Assembly (NCBI RefSeq): GCF_003286075.1
Contig: NZ_QLUV01000014.1
Span: forward strand, 1-64,000
Direction of reading: 5' to 3'
From: Paracoccus endophyticus
GTDB taxonomy: Bacteria > Pseudomonadota > Alphaproteobacteria > Rhodobacterales > Rhodobacteraceae
DNA: 64,000 nucleotides
In this document: positions 1 to 9,147 of the stretch, one piece after another
How the letters are laid out: each line of letters opens with the position of its first letter
How positions within the stretch are numbered: position 1 is the first letter of the stretch
Position numbers and translations under genes: made by a program
The notes under the pieces: model-generated
The model's input: only the letters and a program-made list of their open reading frames with translations
Told to the model about the DNA's origin: nothing
Database searches by the model: none

Positions 1-206
1 GCGGAGGTCTCCGCCCGACCCGGCCATGCTCCGGCGGGTCCAACTGCGACATTTCTAAATTGCCCCGACAGCGACACATTAACTTGGTGACAACAGTGGG
101 TCTGCTGTTCCGCGGTCTCGTCCCACCGCTCCGGCAGCGCGCCGTGTCGCCCTTGCAGCCCTGCGACGCGCAGCCTACATCAGGCGCACGCAACAAGGAG
201 AGCGGC

Positions 207-449
207 ATGGCCATGGAAGCCCACGAGATCGAGGCGTTGATCAGATCGGCCTTTCCACAGGCACGGATCACCATCACCGACCTGGCCGGCGACGGAAATC
301 ACTTTGCGGCCGAGGTCGTGGATGAAAGCTTTCGGTCGCTGAACCGCGTCCAGCAGCAGCGGGCGGTCTATGCTGCGCTGCAAGGCCGCATGGACGGGCC
401 GGCCGGTGCGTTGCATGCGCTGGCCCTGACCACCAAGGCCCCGGACTGA
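207..449 (+). CDS. bolA: BolA family protein
   Basis: An 80-residue protein with the compact BolA fold pattern: an N-terminal helix ([12 protein letters not shown]), a [11 protein letters not shown] strand region and a C-terminal LHALALTT strand. BolA proteins pair with CGFS monothiol glutaredoxins to hold and pass on [2Fe-2S] clusters, and the next gene is such a glutaredoxin, which supports the call. The ATG at 207 is chosen because AAGGAG lies at 195-200. A longer in-frame start at 60 would add residues that look unlike BolA. Confidence 0.93.
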   Translation: MAMEAHEIEALIRSAFPQARITITDLAGDGNHFAAEVVDESFRSLNRVQQQRAVYAALQGRMDGPAGALHALALTTKAPD

Positions 450-493
450 ACGCTCTCTCTGCCCCCCGGCAGCACGCCACGCGAGGATATAAA

Positions 494-856
494 ATGACCA
501 CGATCCGTGACCAGATACAGGAAACCCTCGACGCCAACGACGTCGTCCTGTTCATGAAAGGAACGCGCGACGTGCCTCAGTGCGGCTTTTCAAGCCGTGT
601 CGTGGGCGTCCTGAACTATATGGGTGTCGCCTATCGCGACGTGAACGTGCTGTCGAGCGACGAGATGCGCCAGGGGATCAAGGAATTTTCCGACTGGCCG
701 ACCGTGCCCCAGCTTTACGTCAAGGGCGAGTTCGTGGGCGGCTGCGATATCGTGACCGAGATGACGCTGTCGGGAGAGTTGGACCAGCTGTTCGACCGTG
801 CCGGAGTGGCCTTCGACAAGGATGCAGCGGAAAAGATCCGGGCGGCAAACGCCTGA
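494..856 (+). CDS. grxD: Grx4-family monothiol glutaredoxin
   Basis: A 120-residue cytosolic glutaredoxin. The CGFS active site is at residues 30-33, followed by the glutathione-contact motifs WP/TVP (68-72) and GGCD (82-85). This subfamily assembles and delivers [2Fe-2S] clusters with glutathione and BolA rather than acting mainly as a thiol reductase. It lies 44 bp after bolA on the same strand, so the two are probably co-transcribed, and a perfect hairpin follows the stop. Confidence 0.96.
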   Translation: MTTIRDQIQETLDANDVVLFMKGTRDVPQCGFSSRVVGVLNYMGVAYRDVNVLSSDEMRQGIKEFSDWPTVPQLYVKGEFVGGCDIVTEMTLSGELDQLFDRAGVAFDKDAAEKIRAANA

Positions 857-889
857 TCACGCGGTCGGACCATCCGGCACAAGCTATTG

Positions 890-915
890 AAAAGGGCCGC
901 TCTCGCGGCCCTTTT
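890..915. terminator. Bidirectional intrinsic terminator
   Basis: A perfect 11-bp stem (890-900 with 905-915) closes a TCTC loop. It is flanked by an A-run on one side and a T-run on the other, so it can end bolA-grxD from the left and the holin-like gene (stop at 920) from the right. Confidence 0.85.
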
Positions 916-919
916 CGTG

Positions 920-1609
920 TCAGTAGAGATCGTCGCGATCCAGATGGTCGTCGCTGTAGGACCAGTCGTCGTCTTCGTCGTCGCGGTGGCGCCACGCCTG
1001 GATGCGGGACGCCAGTGCGATGCCGACCGCGAATGCCCCCAGCAGGGGTGGCACGGTGGCTGCGTTCGACTGCTTGACGTGCTCGGCCGTCTGCTTGACC
1101 TGCCCCGCGGTCTGCCGGGCCTGCGCCAGGAACTGTGGCGTCAGGCCCACCTTTTCAGCGGCGTTGCGGGTCATGCCCTGCACCTTGGCCTCGGCGTCCT
1201 CGGCGAACTGGCCGGCCTTGTAGGACACGGTGTCCACAAGGCCGTGGACCTTGTTCTCGACGGTGTCCACGACCTCGGTCGCCTTGATGCGGGCCTTTTC
1301 CAGCGCGGCATCGGTGGCCAGGCTGACCCGCGTCTCGACCTCGGCACGCAGCTCGTCGGTGGACGGCATCGGATGCTTGACGGTCATCGACATCCTGATG
1401 ACGACGAACCCGACAATCACGAACAGCAGGCCAATGGCCAGAGAGGCCCCCAGCGGACCCCAGTCGAGGGTATCCGCCAGGAAGGTCCACAGCGCGGCGA
1501 TCAGAAACCCTGCGCCGATGGCGATCACGACGCCGGCGGCGGCCTTCATGCCTGCCCGCCGCGCCGCATCGCTCAGCGCGAGTTGCATGTTGCGCGCATA
1601 GTCGAACAT
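920..1609 (-). CDS. Holin-superfamily-III-like membrane protein
   Basis: A 229-residue protein with two closely spaced hydrophobic segments near the N-terminus (about residues 20-46 and 52-72). A long Ala/Val/Glu-rich amphipathic region and another hydrophobic patch (about 183-200) follow, and the tail is acidic (RDDEDDDWSYSDD). This layout resembles the phage-holin/YqjE-like family, which in chromosomes usually sits with DUF883 genes and is linked to envelope stress rather than lysis. It starts 4 bp after the DUF883 gene, so they form an operon. The family call is by layout, and its function is unknown. Confidence 0.7.
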   Translation of the reverse strand: MFDYARNMQLALSDAARRAGMKAAAGVVIAIGAGFLIAALWTFLADTLDWGPLGASLAIGLLFVIVGFVVIRMSMTVKHPMPSTDELRAEVETRVSLATDAALEKARIKATEVVDTVENKVHGLVDTVSYKAGQFAEDAEAKVQGMTRNAAEKVGLTPQFLAQARQTAGQVKQTAEHVKQSNAATVPPLLGAFAVGIALASRIQAWRHRDDEDDDWSYSDDHLDRDDLY

Positions 1610-1613
1610 CGGA

Positions 1614-2033
1614 TCAGCGACGCGCCAGGATCAGACCGACCAGGAAACCGACGCCAGCGGCGATCCCCAGGGCCTGTGCGGGCTTGCGGCGGACCATGTC
1701 CGACATCTCGTCGTAATAGTCACCGGCATGGGCGGCCACCTCGCCGGCCCGGCGTTCGCCGGCGCGATACAGGCGGTCAGCCTCGCTGCGCGCGCGATCC
1801 GCCAATTCGGCGCCCTTTTCCTTGGCGGTCGAGACGAACTCCTCGCCCTTTTCACGGGCGGTGGCTGCAAGGTCGGCCGCGGAATGCTTGATCTTGTCGG
1901 TCGTGGTGTTGTCGGTTGCCTCGTTCCACGCCTGCTTGGCGTCGCGGCCGATCGACTTGGCGGTGTCATGGGCGTCGTTGGCAGCGTCCTTGACGTCGTT
2001 CTTCAGATCGTTGGTCGTGTAATCGGTGGCCAT
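1614..2033 (-). CDS. DUF883 (ElaB/YqjD-like) membrane-anchored protein
   Basis: A 139-residue protein with a long hydrophilic, Ala/Asp/Lys-rich predicted helix ending in a single C-terminal membrane segment ([17 protein letters not shown]) and an RR tail. E. coli YqjD and ElaB have this shape and bind ribosomes at the inner membrane in stationary phase. Whether this protein does so is inference. The ATG at 2033 has AAGGA at proper spacing, and a longer in-frame start at 2114 adds non-homologous residues. It is the first gene of a two-gene operon with the holin-like gene. Confidence 0.85.
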   Translation of the reverse strand: MATDYTTNDLKNDVKDAANDAHDTAKSIGRDAKQAWNEATDNTTTDKIKHSAADLAATAREKGEEFVSTAKEKGAELADRARSEADRLYRAGERRAGEVAAHAGDYYDEMSDMVRRKPAQALGIAAGVGFLVGLILARR

Positions 2034-2164
2034 CTGTCCATCCTTTCGACAGCAAAGTTTCCTTATGGGGGCAGAACGGCCGGGCGCGCGGATTGTTCCG
2101 GCACCGGGAAACATTCGCCTTTCGCCCTGCCCCGCCGCGTGGTCGACGCAGGATCTGCGGATTG

Positions 2165-2193
2165 TTGACAGAACTAGTCTGGCGACCTATCGG
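2165..2193 (+). promoter_or_regulatory. Candidate promoter of exbB-exbD-tonB
   Basis: TTGACA (2165-2170) is followed after 17 bp by TATCGG (2188-2193) in the divergent gap between the DUF883 gene and exbB. The spacer holds a short dyad, CAGA-ACTAG-TCTG, that could be an operator. Iron control would be expected for a TonB system, but I recognise no standard Fur or Irr box. Confidence 0.4.
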
Positions 2194-2253
2194 GTCTGGG
2201 CGACGCCAGCACACGCGCGCGTCATCACGCAACCGTTCGCCCCAGGACGTCCC

Positions 2254-3072
2254 ATGGACCGATTTCCTTCGACGCTGTCCGGTGCCGCGACGCGCCGGGC
2301 GCTGGTGATCTTTGCCCGAGCGCTGGCGCTTTCGCTGCCGCTGGCGCTGGCCGCCGCCGCCGCGTCGGCACAGGAGTTCGCACGCCCCCTGCCCCATGAC
2401 CTGTCCCCCCTGGGGATGTTCCGGGCCGCCGACGTGGTGGTCCGGGGCGTGATGCTGGGGCTGATCGCGGCCTCGGTCGTGACCTGGACGGTCCTGCTGG
2501 TCAAGGCAGTGGAACTGGCGCTGGCAACCGGCGCCGCACGCCGCAGCGCGCGCGCGGTTGCGGCCGCGCCGACGCTGCCCGCGGCGGTCACCGCGGCCGG
2601 CGGGCGCCGCGATCCGATCAGCCACATGCTGCGGCTGGCGGACGCCGAGCGGCGCCGGTCGGCACCTGCCCTGCCCGCCGGGACCGATGGCCTCAAGGGC
2701 CGCATCGCCTCGCATCTGGGCGGCGTGGTGGGACGCGCGGGCCGGCAGGCGGCCATGGGGACGGGCATCCTGGCCACGATCGGATCGACCGCACCCTTTG
2801 TCGGGCTGTTCGGGACGGTCTGGGGGATCATGAACAGCTTTATCGGCATCTCTGAATCGCAGACGACCAACCTGGCCGTGGTCGCCCCCGGCATCGCCGA
2901 GGCGTTGCTGGCCACCGCGCTGGGGCTGGTCGCGGCGATCCCGGCGGTCGTCAGCTACAACGCGCTGGTGCGGGCGATCACCGGGTATCGCCTGCGGCTG
3001 GCAGACGGCGCGGCGGCCGTGGAACGGCTGGTCAGCCGCGACCTCGACCGGCAGGCCGCGGGGCACGCGTGA
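2254..3072 (+). CDS. exbB: ExbB/TolQ-type proton channel subunit
   Basis: A 272-residue inner-membrane protein. An N-terminal signal-like hydrophobic stretch precedes the first core transmembrane segment (about residues 65-85). A cytoplasmic region and two further transmembrane helices follow, carrying the family signature [13 protein letters not shown] and the conserved [13 protein letters not shown] segment. ExbB forms the proton-driven motor with ExbD that energises TonB. The ATG at 2254 has AGGACG upstream, while the longer frame back to 2026 runs through the intergenic region. exbD overlaps its stop and tonB follows. Confidence 0.93.
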   Translation: MDRFPSTLSGAATRRALVIFARALALSLPLALAAAAASAQEFARPLPHDLSPLGMFRAADVVVRGVMLGLIAASVVTWTVLLVKAVELALATGAARRSARAVAAAPTLPAAVTAAGGRRDPISHMLRLADAERRRSAPALPAGTDGLKGRIASHLGGVVGRAGRQAAMGTGILATIGSTAPFVGLFGTVWGIMNSFIGISESQTTNLAVVAPGIAEALLATALGLVAAIPAVVSYNALVRAITGYRLRLADGAAAVERLVSRDLDRQAAGHA

Positions 3073-3491
3073 TGGCGGGCGGGCCGGACGACGGCGACGA
3101 CCTGACCGAACAGCACGAGATCAACGTGACGCCGTTCATCGACGTCATGCTGGTCCTGCTCATCATCTTCATGGTGGCGGCGCCCCTGGCCACCGTGGAC
3201 ATCCAGGTCAACCTGCCGGTTGCGGCGGGCGCGGCATCGCCCCGCCCCGATCAGCCGGTCTGGCTGACGGTGGCCCCGGATCTGTCGCTGACGCTGGGGT
3301 CGGACAGGCTGGCGCCCGGCACGCTGGGACAGGCCCTGCAGGCGGCGACGGGCGGCGATCCCGAGGCGCGGATCTATCTGCGCGCGGACCGCAGCGTCAG
3401 CTATGGCGATGTCATGGGCGTGCTGAACCAGATCCGTGACACCGGCTTCACCCACATCGCGCTTGTCGGGCTGGAGCCGGGGGCACCATGA
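3072..3491 (+). CDS. exbD: ExbD/TolR biopolymer transport protein
   Basis: A 139-residue protein with one N-terminal membrane helix (PFIDVMLVLLIIFMVAAPL) containing the conserved proton-path Asp at residue 24, followed by a periplasmic domain ending DTGFTHIALVGLE. It is the ExbD partner of the upstream channel. The ATG overlaps the exbB stop by one base (TGATG). A GTG one codon upstream is possible. Its stop overlaps the tonB start (ATGA), so translation of the three genes is coupled. Confidence 0.94.
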   Translation: MAGGPDDGDDLTEQHEINVTPFIDVMLVLLIIFMVAAPLATVDIQVNLPVAAGAASPRPDQPVWLTVAPDLSLTLGSDRLAPGTLGQALQAATGGDPEARIYLRADRSVSYGDVMGVLNQIRDTGFTHIALVGLEPGAP

Positions 3492-4456
3492 ACCCCGGGG
3501 GCTTTCTGGGTCGGACGGGCGTCTGGTTTGCAGCCACCGCCGCAGTCTGCGCGGCCCATGTCGCCGCAGCACAGTTGCTGCTGGCGAACGTCGCCCCAGG
3601 TCCCCACGCCCCGCCCCCGGATGCCGTGATGGTCGAACTGGCCGCGGAGCCCCCGGCAGCTGCCCCCGCCAGCGAGGCCGCGTCGCCCTTGCAGGATTCC
3701 TCGCCGCCTCAGGCGACACGGGCCGAGGCAAGCTCGGCCAAGCCCGCGTCCGATGCGGTCCCGGCCGCGCCCGCCCTGAAGGAACCGCAGCGGCCGCCCC
3801 TGCCCACCCTGCCCCCGGTCAGCGACACCGCCGCCCTGTTTCCGGCCCCGCCCGAGCCGCCCGCGGATTTCACCGTGACGGACTTTGCCACGCTGCCGCC
3901 GCTGGGCGATTTTGCCGCGCTGGTCCCGTCCAAGCCGCTGGCTGCCTCGCGCCGTCCTGCGCCCCGCCCGGACCGTGACAGCGCATCCCCGCGCCGTGCC
4001 GACCGCACCCCGGCGGCGCAGACGACCGAAACCCGCCAGGACCCCTCGCCCGACCACACGCCCCGCCCGCAACCGGCCGAGCCGCGACAGGCGTCGCAGC
4101 AAGCCGATCGCGCGGCCGAAGCAGGGCGTGCCGGGACAGGGCGCGAGGGAGGCAAGGGGTCCTCGCAGCGCGCGCCCGGTCGGGCACAGATGCAAAGCTG
4201 GCAATCGCAGGTGGGCGCGCGCATTTCTCGCCACATGGCCCGGACCCGCCTGCCGGGCGGCCGCGGCGCGGCGCGCGTGCAGGTGTCCGTCACCATCGCC
4301 GCGAACGGCGCGGCGACCGCCCGGCTGGTCAGTTCGACCGGCGACCCGGGGGTGGATGCGGCGCTGGCCCGGCAGGCCGCCCGGCTGCCGCGCATGCCCG
4401 CGCCGCCCGGGGGGACGGCGCAGTCCTTCATCCAGCCGATCCGCGTCGAGTTCTGA
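3488..4456 (+). CDS. tonB: TonB energy transducer
   Basis: A 322-residue protein with one N-terminal membrane anchor (about residues 10-30). A long Pro/Ala-rich periplasm-spanning middle follows (about 40-230), then a C-terminal TonB domain with the VSVTIAANGAATARLVSS strand region and a final IRVEF. It carries the ExbB/ExbD-generated force to outer-membrane receptors, although no TonB-dependent receptor lies in the window. It is coupled to exbD by a 4-bp overlap. Confidence 0.92.
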   Translation: MNPGGFLGRTGVWFAATAAVCAAHVAAAQLLLANVAPGPHAPPPDAVMVELAAEPPAAAPASEAASPLQDSSPPQATRAEASSAKPASDAVPAAPALKEPQRPPLPTLPPVSDTAALFPAPPEPPADFTVTDFATLPPLGDFAALVPSKPLAASRRPAPRPDRDSASPRRADRTPAAQTTETRQDPSPDHTPRPQPAEPRQASQQADRAAEAGRAGTGREGGKGSSQRAPGRAQMQSWQSQVGARISRHMARTRLPGGRGAARVQVSVTIAANGAATARLVSSTGDPGVDAALARQAARLPRMPAPPGGTAQSFIQPIRVEF

Positions 4457-4567
4457 TCCGCAGCCGCGGCACAGCCGATGCGGTTGCGCATCCCAGACCG
4501 CCCGTGCAGGGCTGGGTCAGCGCGGCTCGTCCACCCGCCGCCCAAGCCCAGAGCCGACGGTTTGGGG

Positions 4568-6094
4568 CTACGCCACGACCGGCTCGACCCCCAGAACCTC
4601 CGCCAGCGAGGCCAGCCGCGCCTCGGCAACCTCGCCCATCAGCTCGCGGCCCGTGCGGGTCAGCGTCAGGCGCAACTCGCCCTTGTCGCGGTCCAGCGCC
4701 AGTGCGCCGGCGTCGGACGGGTCGCCCACGGAAAACATCGCGCCGAAGCGCATTGCGCGGCCCAGCGTCTCGGCCTCGCGGATCTCGTCCTCGCTCAGCA
4801 GGGAAAACAGCGGCGCCATCGACGACCCCGCGCGGTTTGAGCGGTAGCGGTAGAGCAGCGCCAGACCCAGGAACACGCGTTCGGGGTGTGACAGCGCGGC
4901 CAGATTGGCGCGCGTCACGTTGTCGAAACAGGCCTCGGCCCGGTAATCGGGGTGCGCGCGCCAGCTCGTGTCGTGCAGCAGGCAGGCCGCCCGGATCAGG
5001 CGGTCGCGCGACGGCGCCACGTCGGGAAACAGCGGCGCCAGGAACTGGTGCAGCTTCTTGCCCGATCCCGGCATCCGCGCCATCTGGCGCTCGGTAAAGC
5101 GCGCGGCCTCGATCAGCGGGTCGCGCCTGCGGATGCTGTCGGGCATCTGCTCGTACAGCAGCCCCTCGCGGATGCCGTACGAGCTGATGGCGATTTCCGC
5201 GTTCGGAAAGGTCTGCACCAGCTGGCGCAGCACCTGAGAGGCCAAGGGCACCAGTTCGATGCGGCTGCCCGAAATCCCGGTGCGCGCCCGCAGCGCCCCC
5301 AGATCGTTCTGGCCGATCCACTTGACCGTCGCCAGCACGTCGTCCGTCGTCATGCGGTATTCATGCAGCACCGTCATGGGATAAGAGCGGCGCTCCATGT
5401 CCAGCCGGGCGATCGCCCGCCACGATCCGCCGACCAGATACATCCGCGTGTGGTCGGTGCCGATCCGCTCTGCCGCATCGGCCAGCACCTTCTCGATGTG
5501 GCGCTTCTGGGCCTTGGGCTCGACCTGCTGCAACCGGAACGGCCCCAGGGGCGTGCTGATCCGGCGCCCCACCGCGCCCTGCGCCACCTCGGCCAGTTCC
5601 ATCGAGTTGCCGCCGATGTCGCAGACCAGTCCGCGCGCATCCGGCCAGCCCAGCATGACGCCCTGGGCCGACAGCCGCGCCTCCTCCTCGCCGTCGATGA
5701 CCCACAGCTTCAGGCCGGTCTGCCGTTCGACCGCGCGATGAAACGCCGGGCCGTCCGACGCCTCGCGCACCGCCGCGGTGGCGACGCAGGTCAGCGTCTC
5801 GATCCCCATGCCGCGCGCCAGCGCCGCAAAGCGCGTCAGCGCGGCCATGCCGCGACGCACGCCTTCGGGGTTCAGCTTGCCGGTACTGGCCAGCCCCTGC
5901 CCCAGCCCGGCCATGACCTTTTCGTTGTAGAAATACGCGGGGCTGCGGGCCGCACCGTCGAACACCACAAGCCGGATCGAGTTCGATCCGACATCGACGA
6001 CGCCGACGCGCGCCAGTTCGCGGGCTGACCGGACAGGCAGGCCCGCCTTTCCAAAGGGCGAGACGCGGCGGCCCGAGGTGGTGGTGAGGTTCAT
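4568..6094 (-). CDS. ppx: Ppx/GppA phosphatase family protein (exopolyphosphatase-like)
   Basis: A 508-residue ASKHA-fold protein. The first phosphate-binding motif VDVGSNSIRLVVFDG (about residues 33-47) and the second (LVCDIGGNSMELAEV, about 150-165) are clear. A helical C-terminal region with an HD-like HDTSWRAHPDYR stretch follows. The family degrades polyphosphate or (p)ppGpp from the chain end. It lies 47 bp downstream of ppk1 on the same strand, which favours polyphosphate turnover. An open frame continues upstream through ppk1, but the ATG at 6094 is the first start outside that gene. Confidence 0.92.
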   Translation of the reverse strand: MNLTTTSGRRVSPFGKAGLPVRSARELARVGVVDVGSNSIRLVVFDGAARSPAYFYNEKVMAGLGQGLASTGKLNPEGVRRGMAALTRFAALARGMGIETLTCVATAAVREASDGPAFHRAVERQTGLKLWVIDGEEEARLSAQGVMLGWPDARGLVCDIGGNSMELAEVAQGAVGRRISTPLGPFRLQQVEPKAQKRHIEKVLADAAERIGTDHTRMYLVGGSWRAIARLDMERRSYPMTVLHEYRMTTDDVLATVKWIGQNDLGALRARTGISGSRIELVPLASQVLRQLVQTFPNAEIAISSYGIREGLLYEQMPDSIRRRDPLIEAARFTERQMARMPGSGKKLHQFLAPLFPDVAPSRDRLIRAACLLHDTSWRAHPDYRAEACFDNVTRANLAALSHPERVFLGLALLYRYRSNRAGSSMAPLFSLLSEDEIREAETLGRAMRFGAMFSVGDPSDAGALALDRDKGELRLTLTRTGRELMGEVAEARLASLAEVLGVEPVVA

Positions 6095-6141
6095 GGACGT
6101 CTCCGGGTCATGATCGCGCAACGTCGCGCCGGTCATCGGGT

Positions 6142-8307
6142 TCAGTCGGACGAATGGGTCAGGGCGGGCACATCCCCGGCCCCGGCGGTGCCGCGCCCCG
6201 ACAGGGACGGGTTTTCCATGAAGAAGCGGTGACAGCTGAACAGGTCGTCGCGCCCGGCGGGCAGGTGGCGCAGATAGCGCCCGTCCGGCATCAGCAGCCA
6301 GCTCTGCGCCTCGTCGGCCATGTTGGCGGCCATGACCTGGCTGGTGATCTGCGCCTTGACGGTCTCGTTGTGGCATTCGACCAGCGTTTCGACGCGCCGG
6401 GTCAGGTTGCGCCCCATCCAGTCGGCCGAGCTGATGAACACGCGCGCCTTGCGCGACGGCAGGCCGTGGCCGTTGCCAAAGCAGACGATCCGGCTGTGTT
6501 CCAGAAAGCGCCCGACGATGGATTTCACGCGGATGTTGTCGGACAGCCCCGCGATGCCGGGCCGCACGCCGCAGATGCCGCGCACGACCAGGTTGATGCG
6601 GACGCCTGCGGCCGATGCGGCATACAGCGCCTCGATCACGTCCTTGTCGATCAGGCTGTTCATCTTGGCCCAGATCTCGGCGGGGCGGCCCAGGCGGGCG
6701 AACTCGGCCTCGCGCGCGATCAGGTCCAGCAGCGTCGATTTCAGGTTGATGGGGCTGATTGCCAGGTTCTCCAGCCCCTCGGGCTGCACATACCCCGACA
6801 GATAGTTGAACACCTTGGTCGCATCGCGCCCCAGCGCCGCGTCGCAGGTGAACAGCGACAGGTCGGTATAGATGCGGGCCGTGATCGGATGATAGTTGCC
6901 GGTCCCGAAATGCGTATAGGTCACAAGACCGTCGCCCTCGCGCCGCACCACAGTCGAGATCTTGGCGTGCGTCTTGTAGTTCATGAACCCGTAGACGACA
7001 TGCGCGCCGGCGCGTTCCAGCCGCCGCGACTGGCGGATGTTGGCGGCCTCGTCGAACCGCGCCTTCAGCTCGACCAGCGCCACGACCGACTTGCCGGCCT
7101 CGGCCGCCTCGCACAGCGCGTCCACGATGGGGCTGTCGCGGCTTGTGCGATAGAGGGTCTGCTTGATCGCCACGACATCGGGGTCCACCGCCGCCTGGTT
7201 CAGAAAGCGGATCACCATGTCGAAGGTCTCATAGGGGTGATGCAGCAGCATGTCCTTGTGCCGGATCGCCGAGAACATGTCGCCGTCGTGATCCTGCACC
7301 CGTTCGGGCACCCGCGGGGTGAACGACGGCCACTGCAGGTCGCGGCGGCTGTCCAGCACCAGTTCGCGCAGGTCGGTCATGCCGACCAGCCCGTCCACCT
7401 CGATCACCTCGTCGGCGCCGACCTGAAGTTCCCGCATCACCAGCGCCCGCAGGCGGCTGGGCGCGCCGGTGGTGATCTTCAGCCGGATGACATCGCCGCG
7501 CCGGCGGCGCTTCAGCGCCGTCTCGAACTCGCGCACCAGGTCCTCGGCCTCGTCCTCGACCTCCAGGTCGCTGTCGCGCAGCACGCGGAACACGCAATGG
7601 CCGGTGTCACGATAGCCGGGGAACAGGCGGCCCAGGTTCATCAGCAGCAGGTCCTCGAGCCGCAGGAACCGCTCTCCGCCAGGCAGGGGCACAAAGCGGG
7701 GCAACTGACCGGGGATCGGCAGCAGGGCCTGCATCTGCCGGCCATCGGATTCGCGCGCCAGTTGCAGCGCCAGCGACAGGCCGGTGTTCGGGATGAACGG
7801 GAACGGGTGCGCCGGGTCGATCGCCAGCGGCGTCAGGACGGGAAACACCCGCTCCATGAAGGTCACGCGCAGAAATTCGGCCTCTGCCCGCGTCACGCGA
7901 CTGCGCGACAGGATCACCAGTCCTTCCTGTTCCATGTCGCGGCGCAGACGGTTCCAGACCCCCTGCTGGGCGGCCATCAGGCGGCGCGCGTCGGCGTTCA
8001 CCAGCGTCAGCTGCTCGGCCGGGGACAGGCCGTCGTCAGAAGGCGTGGTGTTGCCCTCGCGCACCAGCTCGCGCAGGCCGGCCACGCGAACGGTGTAGAA
8101 TTCGTCCAGATTGTTGGCCGAGATCGACAGGAAGCGCAGCCGTTCCAGCAACGGCACGCGCGGGTTGCGCGCCTCGTCCAGAACCCGCCAGTTGAAGCTG
8201 AGCCAGCTCAGCTCGCGGTTGAAGAACCGGGCCGGACCTGTCGGCGTCCCGTCGGGCAGGCTTCGCGCCTCGGGGAAGGGACACTTCAGGAAATCGGCTT
8301 GCGTCAT
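6142..8307 (-). CDS. ppk: Polyphosphate kinase 1
   Basis: A 721-residue enzyme that polymerises ATP gamma-phosphate into polyphosphate. The N-terminal domain starts with [19 protein letters not shown], the head domain follows, and the two catalytic C-terminal domains carry [12 protein letters not shown] with the phospho-histidine region, HFGTGNYHP and [15 protein letters not shown]. Its length is normal for Ppk1. The ATG at 8307 fits the family N-terminus, and a start at 8376 would lie in intergenic sequence. ppx follows, so the pair controls polyphosphate level. Confidence 0.96.
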   Translation of the reverse strand: MTQADFLKCPFPEARSLPDGTPTGPARFFNRELSWLSFNWRVLDEARNPRVPLLERLRFLSISANNLDEFYTVRVAGLRELVREGNTTPSDDGLSPAEQLTLVNADARRLMAAQQGVWNRLRRDMEQEGLVILSRSRVTRAEAEFLRVTFMERVFPVLTPLAIDPAHPFPFIPNTGLSLALQLARESDGRQMQALLPIPGQLPRFVPLPGGERFLRLEDLLLMNLGRLFPGYRDTGHCVFRVLRDSDLEVEDEAEDLVREFETALKRRRRGDVIRLKITTGAPSRLRALVMRELQVGADEVIEVDGLVGMTDLRELVLDSRRDLQWPSFTPRVPERVQDHDGDMFSAIRHKDMLLHHPYETFDMVIRFLNQAAVDPDVVAIKQTLYRTSRDSPIVDALCEAAEAGKSVVALVELKARFDEAANIRQSRRLERAGAHVVYGFMNYKTHAKISTVVRREGDGLVTYTHFGTGNYHPITARIYTDLSLFTCDAALGRDATKVFNYLSGYVQPEGLENLAISPINLKSTLLDLIAREAEFARLGRPAEIWAKMNSLIDKDVIEALYAASAAGVRINLVVRGICGVRPGIAGLSDNIRVKSIVGRFLEHSRIVCFGNGHGLPSRKARVFISSADWMGRNLTRRVETLVECHNETVKAQITSQVMAANMADEAQSWLLMPDGRYLRHLPAGRDDLFSCHRFFMENPSLSGRGTAGAGDVPALTHSSD

Positions 8308-8457
8308 CAGGAATCGGCGCCTTGGGGTCGGACGGGCAACGGCCCACATCATGGGGCAGCGACCGCGGGGATGCAAACGCGCCCCTGTGGATTGCCGCGG
8401 GCCAGGGCCCCGATCCGGGCCGGTCTGGCGGCGCAGGGCGGCGGTCAGCCCCCGTGG

Positions 8458-9144
8458 TCAGCCCTCGTCGGTCAGGATCTGCAGGGCGCTCAGCGCCAGC
8501 GGGCGGGTGACGGCGCGGCCCTGGGCCAGCGCGGACTGGTCGATGCGGCTGACCAGCCGGCGGGCCAGCCCGAGGTCGCGGTCCATGCGCCGCACCAGGG
8601 CCTCGATCACCCCCGCGCCGGGCATGAGCTGGCGATCGGCGAACAGCTTGACCAGCACCGCGGCCAGCAGATCCTCGTCGGGCGGGTCCAGGCGCACCGC
8701 CGCCATCGACGCCATGCGCGACGCGAGGTCGGGCAGCGCCAGCCCCCAGTCGCGCGGCGGCGTGCGGGCGGTGATCAGCAGCAGCGCCTGACGTTCGGCC
8801 GCAAGGTTCCACAGGTGAAACAGCGCCCGTTCGGCCCCCGCGGCGCCACCGGCGCGGTGCGCGTCCTCGACCACCAGGGCACCCATCGGATCGACAAGCG
8901 CGTCGCAGGTCTCGTCGCGCAGAGCCGACGCCCGTGCCCGGCGCGCCCCGTTCTCGGCCGCCCAGAAGGCCGCCATGTGGGACTTGCCCGACCCATCCGG
9001 CCCGATCAGCATCAGCCGGCCCTGCGGCCAGTCGCCGGGCCGGTCCAGCATCGCCAGCGCCGTCGCATTCGACGGCGCTGGCAGGAAATCGTTGCGCCCC
9101 AGCGAAGCCGGGGTCCGCAGGTCCAGGGCCAGTTGACGCCCCAC
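8458..9144 (-). CDS. hdaA: DnaA-related regulatory protein HdaA
   Basis: A 228-residue AAA+ protein resembling the ATPase domain of DnaA without its DNA-binding domain. It opens with QLALDL, which matches the clamp-binding motif (QL-x-LDL) that lets Hda dock on the DnaN sliding clamp. Walker A is GPDGSGKS (residues 48-55), the Walker B region is ALVVEDAH and an LITARTPP sensor follows. Such proteins stimulate ATP hydrolysis on DnaA after initiation. It starts 3 bp after the AI-2E gene, so they share a transcript. Confidence 0.9.
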   Translation of the reverse strand: MGRQLALDLRTPASLGRNDFLPAPSNATALAMLDRPGDWPQGRLMLIGPDGSGKSHMAAFWAAENGARRARASALRDETCDALVDPMGALVVEDAHRAGGAAGAERALFHLWNLAAERQALLLITARTPPRDWGLALPDLASRMASMAAVRLDPPDEDLLAAVLVKLFADRQLMPGAGVIEALVRRMDRDLGLARRLVSRIDQSALAQGRAVTRPLALSALQILTDEG

Positions 9145-9147
9145 CTG

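Noticed and set aside
1-206. Short frame starting at 60 and an inverted repeat at 1-14 considered as gene or terminator
   Set aside because: The frame is only an upstream extension of bolA without a ribosome site, and the inverted repeat has no T-run. Nothing else is supported in this stretch.
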